64,000 nt of DNA from Dictyobacter formicarum. Its GTDB lineage: Bacteria; Chloroflexota; Ktedonobacteria; Ktedonobacterales; Ktedonobacteraceae. A program made the position numbers and the translations under genes. The stretch lies in assembly GCF_016587435.1 (NCBI RefSeq), contig NZ_BNJJ01000003.1:62001-126000 (forward strand), given 5' to 3'. A model generated the notes under the pieces. That model was not told where the DNA came from, did no database searches, and worked only from the letters and a program-made list of their open reading frames with translations. Position 1 is the first letter of the stretch; each line of letters begins with the position of its first letter. This document shows positions 15,984 through 23,945 of the stretch, one piece after another.

Positions 15984-17159
15984 GTGCATCAGCAACATGT
16001 TGTGATCGTAGGAGCAGGTATTATTGGTCTTGCCACTGCCTATAATCTTCTGCGACAAGGCATGCGCCAGGTTACGGTACTCGAGCAAGCAACCGTTGAT
16101 CATGGGCAAGCATCCTCACATGGCATTTCACGCTTACTCCGCTTTGAGTATGGCAATGACACCTTCTATCCGGAAATGGTACGCCTGAGTTTGAAGCGCT
16201 GGAAACAGTTAGAGCAGCGCACCCGGCAATACCTTTACACCCCAACCGGTACGCTCGCATTAGGACAGGGGCCAAACAGCTTTAGTGAGCAAAGTTACCA
16301 GACATTGCGCAGTCTGGGCTATACTCTTGAACGCCTGAACCATAGTGCCGGCGCCCAGCGTTTTCCTCAGTTTCGAATGCAAGATTATGATTTTCTGTCT
16401 TATAATGCAAATGCGGGTATGCTGCATGCCTCGTTGTGTTTACAAACTTTGCGCACTTCTATTCGCGAGATGGGAGGAACGATATTAGAGCATCACCAGG
16501 TTACCGCCATCAGACATGACAATGCCAGGCAACCGATACGCATCCAACTGGCGGCAAGAAATGAGATAGTTGCGGATCGCGTCGTTATCGCGGCTGGTCC
16601 CTGGGTGCATCGTGTGCTGCGCAACGAAATAGAGCTACCTATTCAACTTACACGACAATATTTACTCTACTTTGCAAATCTGCCTTTAAAAGAATTTAGC
16701 ATCCCTGCCTTCCCGGCATTTATGGCAGACGATCTTTATGGCTTCCCGATCCATAAGCAGGGCAACAATGGGCCTGCCTGGCTGAAAGCAGCTTCACATA
16801 CCTTCGGAGCGCCAGCAGAACCGGACGAGGTACCAGTAATAGATGAGCACGTTATCAAGCATGTTACTCACCGCCTCTACGATCTTATTCCAGCATTAAA
16901 ACAAGCGGAATTAGCAAAAGTTGAATCTTATATTTATGATGTAAGCCTTGATGAAGATTTTATTCTTGATTATCTACCACATGATAAACGCATTGTGCTG
17001 GCAACAGGCTTTACCGGTCATGCTTTTAAATTTGGTATTCTGTTAGGAGAATTATTGGGTTCTCTGGTCTGCGATGACGAGCCGTTGGTGCCATTGACGC
17101 GTTTCCGCCTGGCTCGCTTTGCACGCCAATGGCAAACACCAGCCCCCTCGGTCGCATAG
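15984..17159 (+). CDS. FAD-dependent amino-acid oxidase (sarcosine / N-methyltryptophan oxidase type)
   Basis: 391 residues from GTG 15984, with AGGAGG ten bases upstream. Such enzymes oxidise N-methyl amino acids such as sarcosine, releasing formaldehyde and H2O2. The dinucleotide-binding motif VVIVGAGIIGLATAYNLLRQG opens the protein; HGQASSHGISRLLRFEYGND matches the MSOX/MTOX flavin-attachment neighbourhood, RVVIAAGPWVHRVL and the C-terminal VLATGFTGHAFKFGILLGELL complete the FAD fold. The Cys that binds FAD covalently in monomeric sarcosine oxidase is not evident near that FTGHAFK segment, so flavin linkage is open. Its stop codon lies inside a 28-bp hairpin shared with the convergent gene. 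Confidence 0.85.
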   Translation: MHQQHVVIVGAGIIGLATAYNLLRQGMRQVTVLEQATVDHGQASSHGISRLLRFEYGNDTFYPEMVRLSLKRWKQLEQRTRQYLYTPTGTLALGQGPNSFSEQSYQTLRSLGYTLERLNHSAGAQRFPQFRMQDYDFLSYNANAGMLHASLCLQTLRTSIREMGGTILEHHQVTAIRHDNARQPIRIQLAARNEIVADRVVIAAGPWVHRVLRNEIELPIQLTRQYLLYFANLPLKEFSIPAFPAFMADDLYGFPIHKQGNNGPAWLKAASHTFGAPAEPDEVPVIDEHVIKHVTHRLYDLIPALKQAELAKVESYIYDVSLDEDFILDYLPHDKRIVLATGFTGHAFKFGILLGELLGSLVCDDEPLVPLTRFRLARFARQWQTPAPSVA

Positions 17160-17212
17160 GTTCGGAGCTTGCCTCCGATTAAATAATCGGAGGCAAGCTC
17201 CGAACCTATGCG
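17153..17212. terminator. Bidirectional hairpin carrying the stop codons of both convergent genes
   Basis: Perfect 28-bp arms (17153-17180 and 17185-17212) around an AAAT loop. The left arm contains the TAG of the FAD oxidase (17157-17159) and the right arm, read on the other strand, contains the TAG of the NlpC/P60 gene (17206-17208). Both genes therefore end with GCATAG. The 3' flank has no T tract, so RNA stability may matter as much as termination. Confidence 0.75.
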
Positions 17213-18060
17213 CGTACGCGTTTGATACCCCAGACAATGGAGTCGAGGCGGGCATGATATTCAGGATGGCGGGGGTCGAAACTATGGATGATGACGCGGT
17301 TAAAGTCTTGACCTTCGGCGTGAATAAACTCATGTGCATTGAGGGCCATGCCTACGTGGGTAATGCTTTTGGAGCCAAAGAAGATCAGGTCGCCGGCCTG
17401 CATCTGCTGGCGGTCAACAGACTGCGTCAGGAAGTCATGTTGCTGATCGGCATCGCGCGGAATAATATTGCCTCCCATGCGATAACAGAGCTGAACAAAA
17501 CCACTGCAATCTATACCGCGCCAGCTATTGCCTCCCCAGAGATAGGGAACACCGAGAAAAGCTTTGGCATAATTGGTAACGGCCGCGATATCCTGCAGCG
17601 GATAGAGTTCGCTGTTACTGCGCAGTTCCACGGCCTCGCGCGCGATCCACCCTTCAGCATCACCCGGTAGAGCGATCCGAATGCGCTGCGGATGCGACAA
17701 ATTGATATACGGCAAGGCAGTCGACAGATAAAGGTCCAGCAGCTTCTCATCGCCCTCTGCATTAACGTAAACGGGAGCCTCGGGTAGTGTTACTACTGCG
17801 GAATAGGGCAGGGCAACGCCGCAGGTGCCTTCATCGCCATCGCAAACTCCGCGTACAATCGGCAATTCCAGCTCGCTGCTACGAATCCAGCCACTATAGT
17901 CGGGAAGTTGGATATGGGTCCATTCACCAGATGTTTCGCCAGCTATAACGGACACGTTCATCAAAGCCTGGGTAACCAGTTCAGACTCAGGGTCGGGGTC
18001 GCGCCGTATGTCGGCAACACTCGCTGCAACAATAAAGGATGTGGTGTCGTTATTTTCCAA
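17206..18060 (-). CDS. NlpC/P60 cell-wall hydrolase with SH3-like domain
   Basis: 284 residues from TTG 18060, with GAGGAG four bases upstream. N-terminal region (about residues 10-150) has SH3b-like repeats (VADIRRDPDPESELVTQALM, WTHIQLPDYSGWIRSSEL). The NlpC/P60 peptidase domain follows: YLWGGNSWRGIDCSGFVQLCYRMGG with the catalytic Cys in DCSGF (about residue 202), AGDLIFFGSKSITHVGMAL with the His, and HEFIHAEG. The arrangement resembles the gamma-D-Glu-diamino acid endopeptidases of the YkfC/DPP6 type that process murein peptides. There is no signal peptide, which also fits that recycling group. It is transcribed toward the FAD oxidase and ends within the shared hairpin. Confidence 0.88.
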   Translation of the reverse strand: MENNDTTSFIVAASVADIRRDPDPESELVTQALMNVSVIAGETSGEWTHIQLPDYSGWIRSSELELPIVRGVCDGDEGTCGVALPYSAVVTLPEAPVYVNAEGDEKLLDLYLSTALPYINLSHPQRIRIALPGDAEGWIAREAVELRSNSELYPLQDIAAVTNYAKAFLGVPYLWGGNSWRGIDCSGFVQLCYRMGGNIIPRDADQQHDFLTQSVDRQQMQAGDLIFFGSKSITHVGMALNAHEFIHAEGQDFNRVIIHSFDPRHPEYHARLDSIVWGIKRVRA

Positions 18061-18167
18061 GATGCTCCTCTGCCTCCATACATTGAAATACTTGCCATAT
18101 GTAAGTAATAGTCCTTTTATTATATCTCATCACTTCCACTCTTATCCCTATCAGCGTAACCGCTCCC

Positions 18168-18734
18168 TTGCAGGCGGGCGCTGGCGCACCCGAGCCCTCT
18201 GAGATGAGGCGAAAAAACACTGTGGGCCGTGCAGTAAATGACGAGATCCTGCATAATAATATTATTGGCACTTACACGGTCTTTGAAGCAGCCAAAAGGG
18301 CTGGTGTAGAACAGGTAATTTTTGCTAGTTCAAATCATGCCGTGGGCAGCTATGAAGAGGAATATGTGAGCAAAGCCGCCTCCGGCCAGCGCGAGATGCT
18401 CGATCACTTAGTCCTGATGCAGCCAGATAGTTATTACGGGGTAAGCAAAGTCTTTGGTGAAGCGATGGGCGCCTACTATGCCAATCACCGAGGCCTGCGC
18501 GTGATCTGTATTCGTATTGGCTGGATTAATCCCGACAATAAACCTGAAGGCGATCCCGCCGAGCCCAGCCCTGCGATGTGGATGAGTTATGAAGACTTCG
18601 CTCAGATAGTCCAGAAGAGTATCGAAGCTGATACTGTTCAATTTGACATTTTCTATGGCGTCTCAGATAATCAGAATCGCTTATTTGATCTCGAACACGC
18701 CAAAGAAATACTGAAATTTGAACCGTCCAACTAA
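18168..18734 (+). pseudogene. NAD-dependent epimerase/dehydratase, 5'-truncated
   Basis: The frame from about 18235 encodes the middle and C-terminal parts of an extended SDR: NNIIGTYTVFEAAKRAGVEQVIFASSNHAVG, the catalytic YxxxK in SYYGVSKVFGEAMG, and LRVICIRIGWINP. The N-terminal Rossmann strand with GxxGxxG and about 70 residues that should precede it are missing. The first 20-30 codons instead come from a left-shoulder fragment of the hairpin repeat family (18176-18206). The SSNHAVG pattern is typical of uronate-dehydrogenase-like members. Without the NAD-binding glycine loop the product would not be active, so I call a pseudogene created by repeat-associated deletion. Confidence 0.78.
18176..18206 (+). 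repeat. Left-shoulder fragment of the hairpin-core repeat family
   Basis: GGGCGCTGGCGCACCCGAGC, then CCTCTGAGATG, matches the left shoulder of copy 4 (GGGCGCCTGCGCGC then TCGAGCCCTG) and copy 5. No hairpin or right shoulder is left. It forms the junction with the truncated epimerase. Confidence 0.6.
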
Positions 18735-18860
18735 CTCTCAGGTGGTTCAGGCACTGCTATAGTCCGATTACCATCAGACACGCCCCTTTTCACGGCAACT
18801 CAAATGCAGACAGGAGCGTGTTCTTGATAATACAAGCAAACGGAAAGAAGGAAATATTCC

Positions 18861-19085
18861 ATGGCAGAACTATCACAAACGCAACAATGGCTGCATAAAA
18901 ACAGAGAGAATCCAATTGTGCAAATTTTGACCACCTGGATTACTGGAGAACTGCAGCGGCCAATGGAGACGGTTGAGAACATTGAGATTATTCCCAATGA
19001 TGCAGATGCACCAAGCGAAATTGAGATTGTGGTCGATTTCACCGATGGTGGCCGTGCGACCCAAAAGATAGAGATAGAAGAATAG
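18861..19085 (+). CDS. Small acidic protein, unknown function
   Basis: 74 residues (MAELSQTQQWLHKN start), with AAGGAAA seven bases before the ATG. Sequence is compact alpha/beta: a helix (TQQWLHKNRENPIVQILTTWITGEL) and two strands (ENIEIIPND, SEIEIVVDFTD). Acidic C-terminus (IEIEE). I do not recognise a family. No membrane segment. It lies 126 bases after the epimerase remnant on the same strand. Confidence 0.65.
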   Translation: MAELSQTQQWLHKNRENPIVQILTTWITGELQRPMETVENIEIIPNDADAPSEIEIVVDFTDGGRATQKIEIEE

Positions 19086-19303
19086 TACCTATAGCTCAGG
19101 ACTGCTGCCAGATTACAACCTAGCGATTATACTTATTATGAGACAACTACTCTGGTTGGTAGGGATTGGCTTCATACTATATCCTCCGTACCATTGTGGA
19201 TGGACTTGTTGCTCTAATAAAACTGTTATATCATATAAAGTAATGAGTTATAAGTAGCGCTATCACATTTCCGTATGCAAAGCATGTCGAGAGGTGAGGG
19301 AGA

Positions 19304-19531
19304 ATGTTTAAGAAAAAAGTAAAGGCAGATTTAGGCAAGTTTGTACAGGCGAAAACCAGGGACGGTGAAATCAAGGGTGTACTGGTACCATTTCGGGGCA
19401 AACAAATGGTAGAGAATCGCTCGGGAATCTATGACATTCGCGAGGTAACCGATGTGACTCCAACCCAGACCCTGGGCAAAGATACACTCAATTTCTTGCA
19501 GGCTGTACGTCGCAGACATGAATTATCCTAG
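19304..19531 (+). CDS. Small basic protein, unknown function
   Basis: 75 residues (MFKKKVKADLGKFVQAKTRD), with GAGGTGAGGGAG before the ATG. Rich in Lys/Arg and predicted to be a small beta barrel (GEIKGVLVPFRGKQMV, GIYDIREVTDVTP), which could suit nucleic-acid or ribosome binding; that is only a shape argument. TAGCGCTA (19255-19262) lies 42 bases upstream and the same octamer recurs at 19909 and 20856. Confidence 0.6.
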   Translation: MFKKKVKADLGKFVQAKTRDGEIKGVLVPFRGKQMVENRSGIYDIREVTDVTPTQTLGKDTLNFLQAVRRRHELS

Positions 19532-19688
19532 TGCAGACGCTGGCGATACAAAAAACACTCATCACTGCCGATGAGTTCCACTGAAACAAAAACAACACCC
19601 ACCACATATACATTTTGCTCCTGTCTATTAGGTTTTTCCTCACTCATAGCCAGGAGTATTTTTTTGTTGGGACATCATTTATCCAGGT

Positions 19689-19747
19689 ACGCTGCTCAAG
19701 TGGCATCAAGGCCGCTATGTTTTCCCTTGATGCCACTTGAGCAGCGT
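19689..19747 (+). terminator. Long hairpin in the 19532-19974 spacer
   Basis: Perfect 23-bp arms (ACGCTGCTCAAGTGGCATCA-AGG at 19689-19711 and its complement at 19725-19747) around a 13-base loop. It lies between the small plus-strand gene and the convergent ABATE/CGNR gene, so a terminator role is likely. The rest of this 440-base spacer shows no gene. Confidence 0.55.
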
Positions 19748-19974
19748 GCTACACATCCGCATTCATTATGAATCCTTGCCATACCCCTCTGAGAGTTGCC
19801 TCTATTTCACCAATGGCAACTCAATAGGATCTGTTATGTTTCATGATCCTCACTTCACATAAAACCCAAATGGCTGTCTATCTCATTGACATTCTCAACA
19901 ATACAAGGTAGCGCTATGCCTTGTTACTCTGTCTGACACGCACAAGCAAGCGACAACGATGCACATGAAAGAGT

Positions 19975-20580
19975 TCAACCATTCTGACGTTGTTGATAAT
20001 GGTGCATGGATCGAGACCGATTCAAACATCCCAAACTACACCACTGCCGTGTTCCGCCTTTGGAGGTGTCATAAAAAAATAAGATGCAGCGTTCATTCCT
20101 ACATTTGTGTAATCGCTGTCTCTGCGCCTCTGTTAACAGCTGCAAGGCGGACAGAGCAATAGGCAGAAGAATTTTTCCTTTTTGCTGATCATACACGCGA
20201 TAGACTGAAATAACCTCTCCCTGTGGAGTTGATTGTACCGACTGATATCCCAGAGAAAGGATCTGGTTGAGCATTTCCAGATCTGGTAGAGTTGTGGTCT
20301 GCTCTTCAACGAGATAGGTACATAACGACCGCAATGACTGTCGAAACCTTTTTACCTCTTCAAGGAGGTCAAAGGTCCAGTCAATGGGTGTCTCGTTTCC
20401 TGCTATATCGTCATGTTCCGGGTGGTGTGCGAGCGCTGCCTGCCACCACTGTGCTAGATCGTCGGGAGATGAGAGCACATCACGTTTTTTTCTTCGTACG
20501 ATCATTTCCGTATTGATTAGATCAAGAGCCAGCGAGCCACTCAGGAAAAGGGCATCTCCGACTATCTTCTCTTTGGCCAT
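19975..20580 (-). CDS. ABATE / CGNR-type zinc-finger regulator
   Basis: 201 residues. The N-terminal half (SGSLALDLINTEMIVRRKKRDVLSSPDDLAQWW) is the ABATE domain of putative stress-induced regulators. The C-terminal half has the treble-clef zinc finger: CRNERCILFFYDTSKGGTRQWCSLGCLNRSR, with four cysteines at the expected spacing. The CGNR signature itself is changed to CLNR. Proteins of this family are inferred transcription factors. Directly upstream, three bases before the ATG on this strand, lies an 8-base duplication and a 116-bp IS66-type MITE, so the native promoter is displaced; GGAAAATC of the duplication may double as the ribosome site. Confidence 0.85.
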   Translation of the reverse strand: MAKEKIVGDALFLSGSLALDLINTEMIVRRKKRDVLSSPDDLAQWWQAALAHHPEHDDIAGNETPIDWTFDLLEEVKRFRQSLRSLCTYLVEEQTTTLPDLEMLNQILSLGYQSVQSTPQGEVISVYRVYDQQKGKILLPIALSALQLLTEAQRQRLHKCRNERCILFFYDTSKGGTRQWCSLGCLNRSRSMHHYQQRQNG

Positions 20581-20591
20581 CTTGATTTTCC

Positions 20592-20707
20592 GTAACTATT
20601 CAGGCCTCCTTTTCGTGTGAGTTCTCAAACGACCTTCGTATGTAGAGTGCCAACGGACTGCCATCCTAGCCTATCGGCTCAGGCGATGAGTTGTCCTGAA
20701 TAGTTAC
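20592..20707. mobile_element. IS66-type MITE, 116 bp, with 8-bp target duplication
   Basis: Terminal inverted repeats GTAACTATTCAGG (20592-20604) and CCTGAATAGTTAC (20695-20707), perfect over 13 bases. The flanks are identical 8-mers GATTTTCC (20584-20591 and 20708-20715). Ends beginning GTAA and 8-base target duplications are the hallmarks of the IS66 family. No transposase can fit, so it must have been moved in trans. It is inserted immediately upstream of the ABATE/CGNR gene. I saw no second copy in the window. Confidence 0.85.
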
Positions 20708-20973
20708 GATTTTCCTTTCTTTTGGTAGCAACGTATTGCTTTCTGGATTATACGCTGATAAACCACTATTGACTAGTATATTTCCTTCTGGTAGCATTAT
20801 ATACAAATCAAAATACATTTTACCATGTATATAGTTATGATTGCGGAGGATACCGTAGCGCTACCACAATTTATCGAGGAGGGAATTCCCCATGTTCTGC
20901 CGAAGCCATTTGATCTAGAGACGTTACCGAGGTAACTCTCAGATAACACACATTCTGACTGAAAGAAACGCAT

Positions 20974-21684
20974 ATGCAGCTATATCCGCAAAAAGATCAA
21001 GAGCGACCACAGTCACCGGACATGGGCACAAAACGGCTCGAAGCGTTCAGCGATGGGATATTTGCGATCGCCATTACACTGCTCGCGCTCAATTTGCAGG
21101 TGCCCGTATTGACTACTATCACCCCCCACGCGTTGGCAGAGGCCCTGGGGGCAAAGTGGCCAACCTACCTGACCTTCGTGTTCAGTTTTGTGACAGTGCT
21201 CATCGCCTGGGTATACCATCATCGTCTGCTCCAATGGGCGGAACACGCGGAAACAGGGCTACTCTTTATCAATGGGATGCTCTTACTCATCGTTTCGGCG
21301 ATTCCCTTCCCTACGGCACTGCTTGGAGCTTATTTGACAACGCCAGCGGCCTCGGTCGCGAGTGCTATTTACGCTGGCTATATCGGGATTCTTAATTTCA
21401 CCTACAATCTACTCTGGTGGGTGGTGGTGCGGCAACATTGCAGAAACCATCCGTCTGGCTGGCGCCCCCCCACGAACATGATCCTTTCTTTTATCGGTTT
21501 CCCTTGCTATCTGGTCGCTGTGGGGATCACCTTCTGGAGCCCCGCTGCGGCCCTCATCATCTGCGGCACGTTATGGGTCGTGTGGACCATTAGAGCACCT
21601 AGCATGGACGCATTTCCGATGTCTTTCCATCGAAAGGGGTATCACCATGGCAACCGTTTCTTATCGAAATATAAAGGTCGATGA
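20974..21684 (+). CDS. TMEM175-family (DUF1211) membrane protein, putative potassium channel
   Basis: 236 residues. The signature R-LEAFSDGIFAIAITLLALNL near residue 21 is the first pore-lining helix of TMEM175-type K+-permeable channels. Further helices: TYLTFVFSFVTVLIAWVYHH, LLFINGMLLLIVSAIPFPTALL, YAGYIGILNFTYNLLWWVVV, MILSFIGFPCYLVAVGITFW and ALIICGTLWVVW, making six in all. Bacterial members are single-repeat and assemble as tetramers. Its 3' end overlaps the alpha/beta hydrolase gene by 38 bases, so the two are probably co-transcribed. A GTAGCGCTAC palindrome lies 110 bases upstream (20855-20864). Confidence 0.88.
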   Translation: MQLYPQKDQERPQSPDMGTKRLEAFSDGIFAIAITLLALNLQVPVLTTITPHALAEALGAKWPTYLTFVFSFVTVLIAWVYHHRLLQWAEHAETGLLFINGMLLLIVSAIPFPTALLGAYLTTPAASVASAIYAGYIGILNFTYNLLWWVVVRQHCRNHPSGWRPPTNMILSFIGFPCYLVAVGITFWSPAAALIICGTLWVVWTIRAPSMDAFPMSFHRKGYHHGNRFLSKYKGR

Positions 21685-22513
21685 CATTCAGGTGTTTTAT
21701 CGTGAGGCAGGAGAGCAGCATGCACAGACGCTCGTATTGCTGCACGGATTTCCATCTTCGTCCCATATGTTTCGGAACCTTCTTCCCGTTCTAGGCGAGC
21801 ACTTTCATGTGGTCGCACCCGATTATCCGGGGTATGGCTATAGTAATAGTCCGAGTGTCGAGCAGTTCGCCTATACCTTCGATCATCTGGAAGAGATCGT
21901 AGAAAAGGTCCTCGACACACTCAAGCTCAAACGCTTCAGTATCTATGTCCAGGATTATGGGGCTCCAGTGGGATTTCGTCTGGCAGTCAAATATCCTGAG
22001 CGGATCAAGGCCATTATCAGCCAGAATGGCAATGCCTATCGCGAGGGCTTCACTTCCTTCTGGGATGCGGCGTGGCCGTTCTGGTCCCATCGCGATGCGG
22101 AAACAGAGAAACCCATACGAGGCTTGTTGACACGAGAGACAACGATCTGGCAATACACCACCGGAGTGCGCGAGAAAGAGCATATCAGTCCCGATGCCTG
22201 GACGTTTGATCAACTGGGACTGGATCGGCCAGGCAATGCGGATATCCAATTAGCCCTCTTCGAGGACTATCGTACCAATCCGCAGCGCTATCCCCAATGG
22301 CATGAGTATTTCCGGCACTATCAACCGCCGCTCCTGGCCGTGTGGGGCAAGAATGATCCGATCTTTAGCCCAGCTGGCGCAGAGGCGTTCAAGCACGATC
22401 TCCCCAACTGCGAGGTGCACCTGCTGGATACCGGTCACTTTGCGCTAGAGGAAGACGGAGAGGTAATCGCCGAGCATGTCACCCGGTTTCTCACGGCAAA
22501 AAGGGCTACTTGA
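21647..22513 (+). CDS. Alpha/beta hydrolase, haloalkane dehalogenase / epoxide hydrolase-like
   Basis: 288 residues. HGFPSSSHMFRNL provides the oxyanion region (HGFP), VQDYGAPVGFRLA near residue 104 holds an Asp nucleophile in the D-x-G-x-x-x-G elbow, GKNDPIF an acidic residue and LDTGHFALEEDG the catalytic His. The Asp nucleophile marks the dehalogenase/epoxide-hydrolase branch rather than esterases. Cap-domain helices lie between about residues 135 and 215. No signal peptide. It starts inside the end of the TMEM175 gene. A short G/C stem (TCCCCTG...CAGGGGA, 22536-22554) follows and may terminate the pair. Confidence 0.88.
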   Translation: MATVSYRNIKVDDIQVFYREAGEQHAQTLVLLHGFPSSSHMFRNLLPVLGEHFHVVAPDYPGYGYSNSPSVEQFAYTFDHLEEIVEKVLDTLKLKRFSIYVQDYGAPVGFRLAVKYPERIKAIISQNGNAYREGFTSFWDAAWPFWSHRDAETEKPIRGLLTRETTIWQYTTGVREKEHISPDAWTFDQLGLDRPGNADIQLALFEDYRTNPQRYPQWHEYFRHYQPPLLAVWGKNDPIFSPAGAEAFKHDLPNCEVHLLDTGHFALEEDGEVIAEHVTRFLTAKRAT

Positions 22514-22907
22514 AAGGGATTGTCACGGAATGTCGTCCCCTGGTGAACAGGGGATATCTCCACATTTCTGCTTTCTGCTATGAATGAGTCAAAATTCTCT
22601 CATTTCCTGGTTTGGTGAAAGAGAAGGCGAGCGTTGCAGGTTCGTGCGAGGAGACCGTAGCGCTCTTGATGCTTTCTTCAACAGGTATTAGATGTGTAAT
22701 ATAGTACAGCATGTAGATGTGGGCCACGAATACGTGTAAGAAACCATCACAAGCCTTTCAGTTCACAGTTTTGACGGCGCCATCAGATTTGACACCATAA
22801 GGATTGAATTAACCTGGACAAATTTGGATGGCGTAAACAAGAAAAACACCTTCTTGAACAAGAATACCCACCAAAAGAGATATACCCGGGACCTCTAAAA
22901 GTAGTGT

Positions 22908-22941
22908 ATACTCATAGCATGATTACTCATGCTATGAGTAT
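22908..22941. promoter_or_regulatory. 15-bp inverted repeat upstream of modA
   Basis: ATACTCATAGCATGA (22908-22922) and TCATGCTATGAGTAT (22927-22941) with a TTAC loop, 78 bases before modA. It could be a regulator operator or an RNA hairpin. The fold does not look like the Moco riboswitch. The rest of the 506-base spacer from 22514 shows no gene; GTAGCGCT occurs at 22657. Confidence 0.45.
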
Positions 22942-23019
22942 GGGCGTTGCCTTGCTCCCCTTATGATGAGTACTTAATATAGAAAAATGTAAACAGATAT
23001 ATGCTTATGAGGAGTATTT

Positions 23020-23862
23020 ATGAAGCGATTTCGTTCCGTTGCCTGCGCTCTTCTCTTATTAGCTCTATTTCTGGCCGCCTGCGGTGGCAGCAACACTGAT
23101 ACGGGAAGTGCGCCAGCCAGCACGACCTCGAAGCCGGCAACTTCCAATATTTCACTCCAGGTATTTGCTGCGGCCTCGCTAACTGAGTCCTTTACGGAAA
23201 TAGCGAAGCAATATCAGGCACAACATCCCAATGTGAGCATCAAATATAATTTCAATGGCTCGCAGCTGCTAGAACAGCAAATAGCCAATGGAGCACCAGC
23301 CGATGTGTTTGCTTCGGCCGACCAGACAAATATGAAGAAGGCCAACGCGGCGGGACTGGTAGAGAGTGCGAAGGTTTTTGCACAGAACCGCCTGGTGGTC
23401 ATTGTGCCAGTTGGCAATAAAAATGTGACTACATTGAAAGATCTGAGCAAGTCAGGTGTCAAGATTGACGTTGGCGCAGCCTCGGTGCCTGCGGGCAAAT
23501 ATAGTCAGCAGGTGCTCGATAAAATGGGGGCCTCACCTCAGTATGGCGCGAGCTATGAAGTAAATGTGAAGAAGAATATTGTCTCGCAAGAGGAGAACGT
23601 TAAGGCAGTGGTACAGAAAGTACAGTTAGGCGAGGTGGATGCCGGCTTTGTCTATCGCACCGATGTCACCAATGCTGTCGCCAATAAGGTTACGGTGCTG
23701 GATATTCCTGATAGCTTTAATGTGATCGCTCAATATCCGATCGCCGTCACCAAAAACGCTCCGCATAGCACAGAGGCCCGGGACTTCCTTAACTATGTGC
23801 TCTCAAGCAACGGACAGGCCGTATTGCAAAAATATCACTTTATTACGGCTAACAACAAATAA
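23020..23862 (+). CDS. modA: Molybdate ABC transporter substrate-binding lipoprotein
   Basis: 280 residues; GAGGAG precedes the ATG. A lipoprotein signal peptide ends with the lipobox LAAC (Cys21 would be lipidated), followed by a Ser/Thr/Ala linker. The periplasmic-binding-protein fold shows the ModA signature LQVFAAASLTESFTEIAKQY, GSQLLEQQIANGAPADVFASAD and the C-terminal DAGFVYRTDV and YPIAVTKNAP. ModA proteins bind molybdate or tungstate outside the membrane and pass it to ModBC. No modB or modC follows: a terminator and a convergent regulator come next, so this is an orphan receptor that must use permease genes elsewhere. Confidence 0.92.
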   Translation: MKRFRSVACALLLLALFLAACGGSNTDTGSAPASTTSKPATSNISLQVFAAASLTESFTEIAKQYQAQHPNVSIKYNFNGSQLLEQQIANGAPADVFASADQTNMKKANAAGLVESAKVFAQNRLVVIVPVGNKNVTTLKDLSKSGVKIDVGAASVPAGKYSQQVLDKMGASPQYGASYEVNVKKNIVSQEENVKAVVQKVQLGEVDAGFVYRTDVTNAVANKVTVLDIPDSFNVIAQYPIAVTKNAPHSTEARDFLNYVLSSNGQAVLQKYHFITANNK

Positions 23863-23872
23863 ATCCACCTCA

Positions 23873-23906
23873 GGAAGACCAATAGGGACTACTTTATTGG
23901 TCTTCC
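23873..23906. terminator. Bidirectional terminator, modA / lacI-type gene
   Basis: 12-bp perfect stem (GGAAGACCAATA at 23873-23884 and TATTGGTCTTCC at 23895-23906), 10-base loop, pyrimidine tract after it. It lies between two convergent genes. Confidence 0.75.
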
Positions 23907-23945
23907 CTTTCCCTCCATATCCAAAGAAAGTATCTCATTCCTCAG

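Noticed and set aside
18408..18641. Minus-strand frame inside the epimerase remnant
   Set aside because: Antisense to the YxxxK region of the epimerase; no independent support.
22908..22941. Moco or other riboswitch upstream of modA
   Set aside because: Only one short perfect hairpin; no multi-helix junction or conserved riboswitch core is recognisable.
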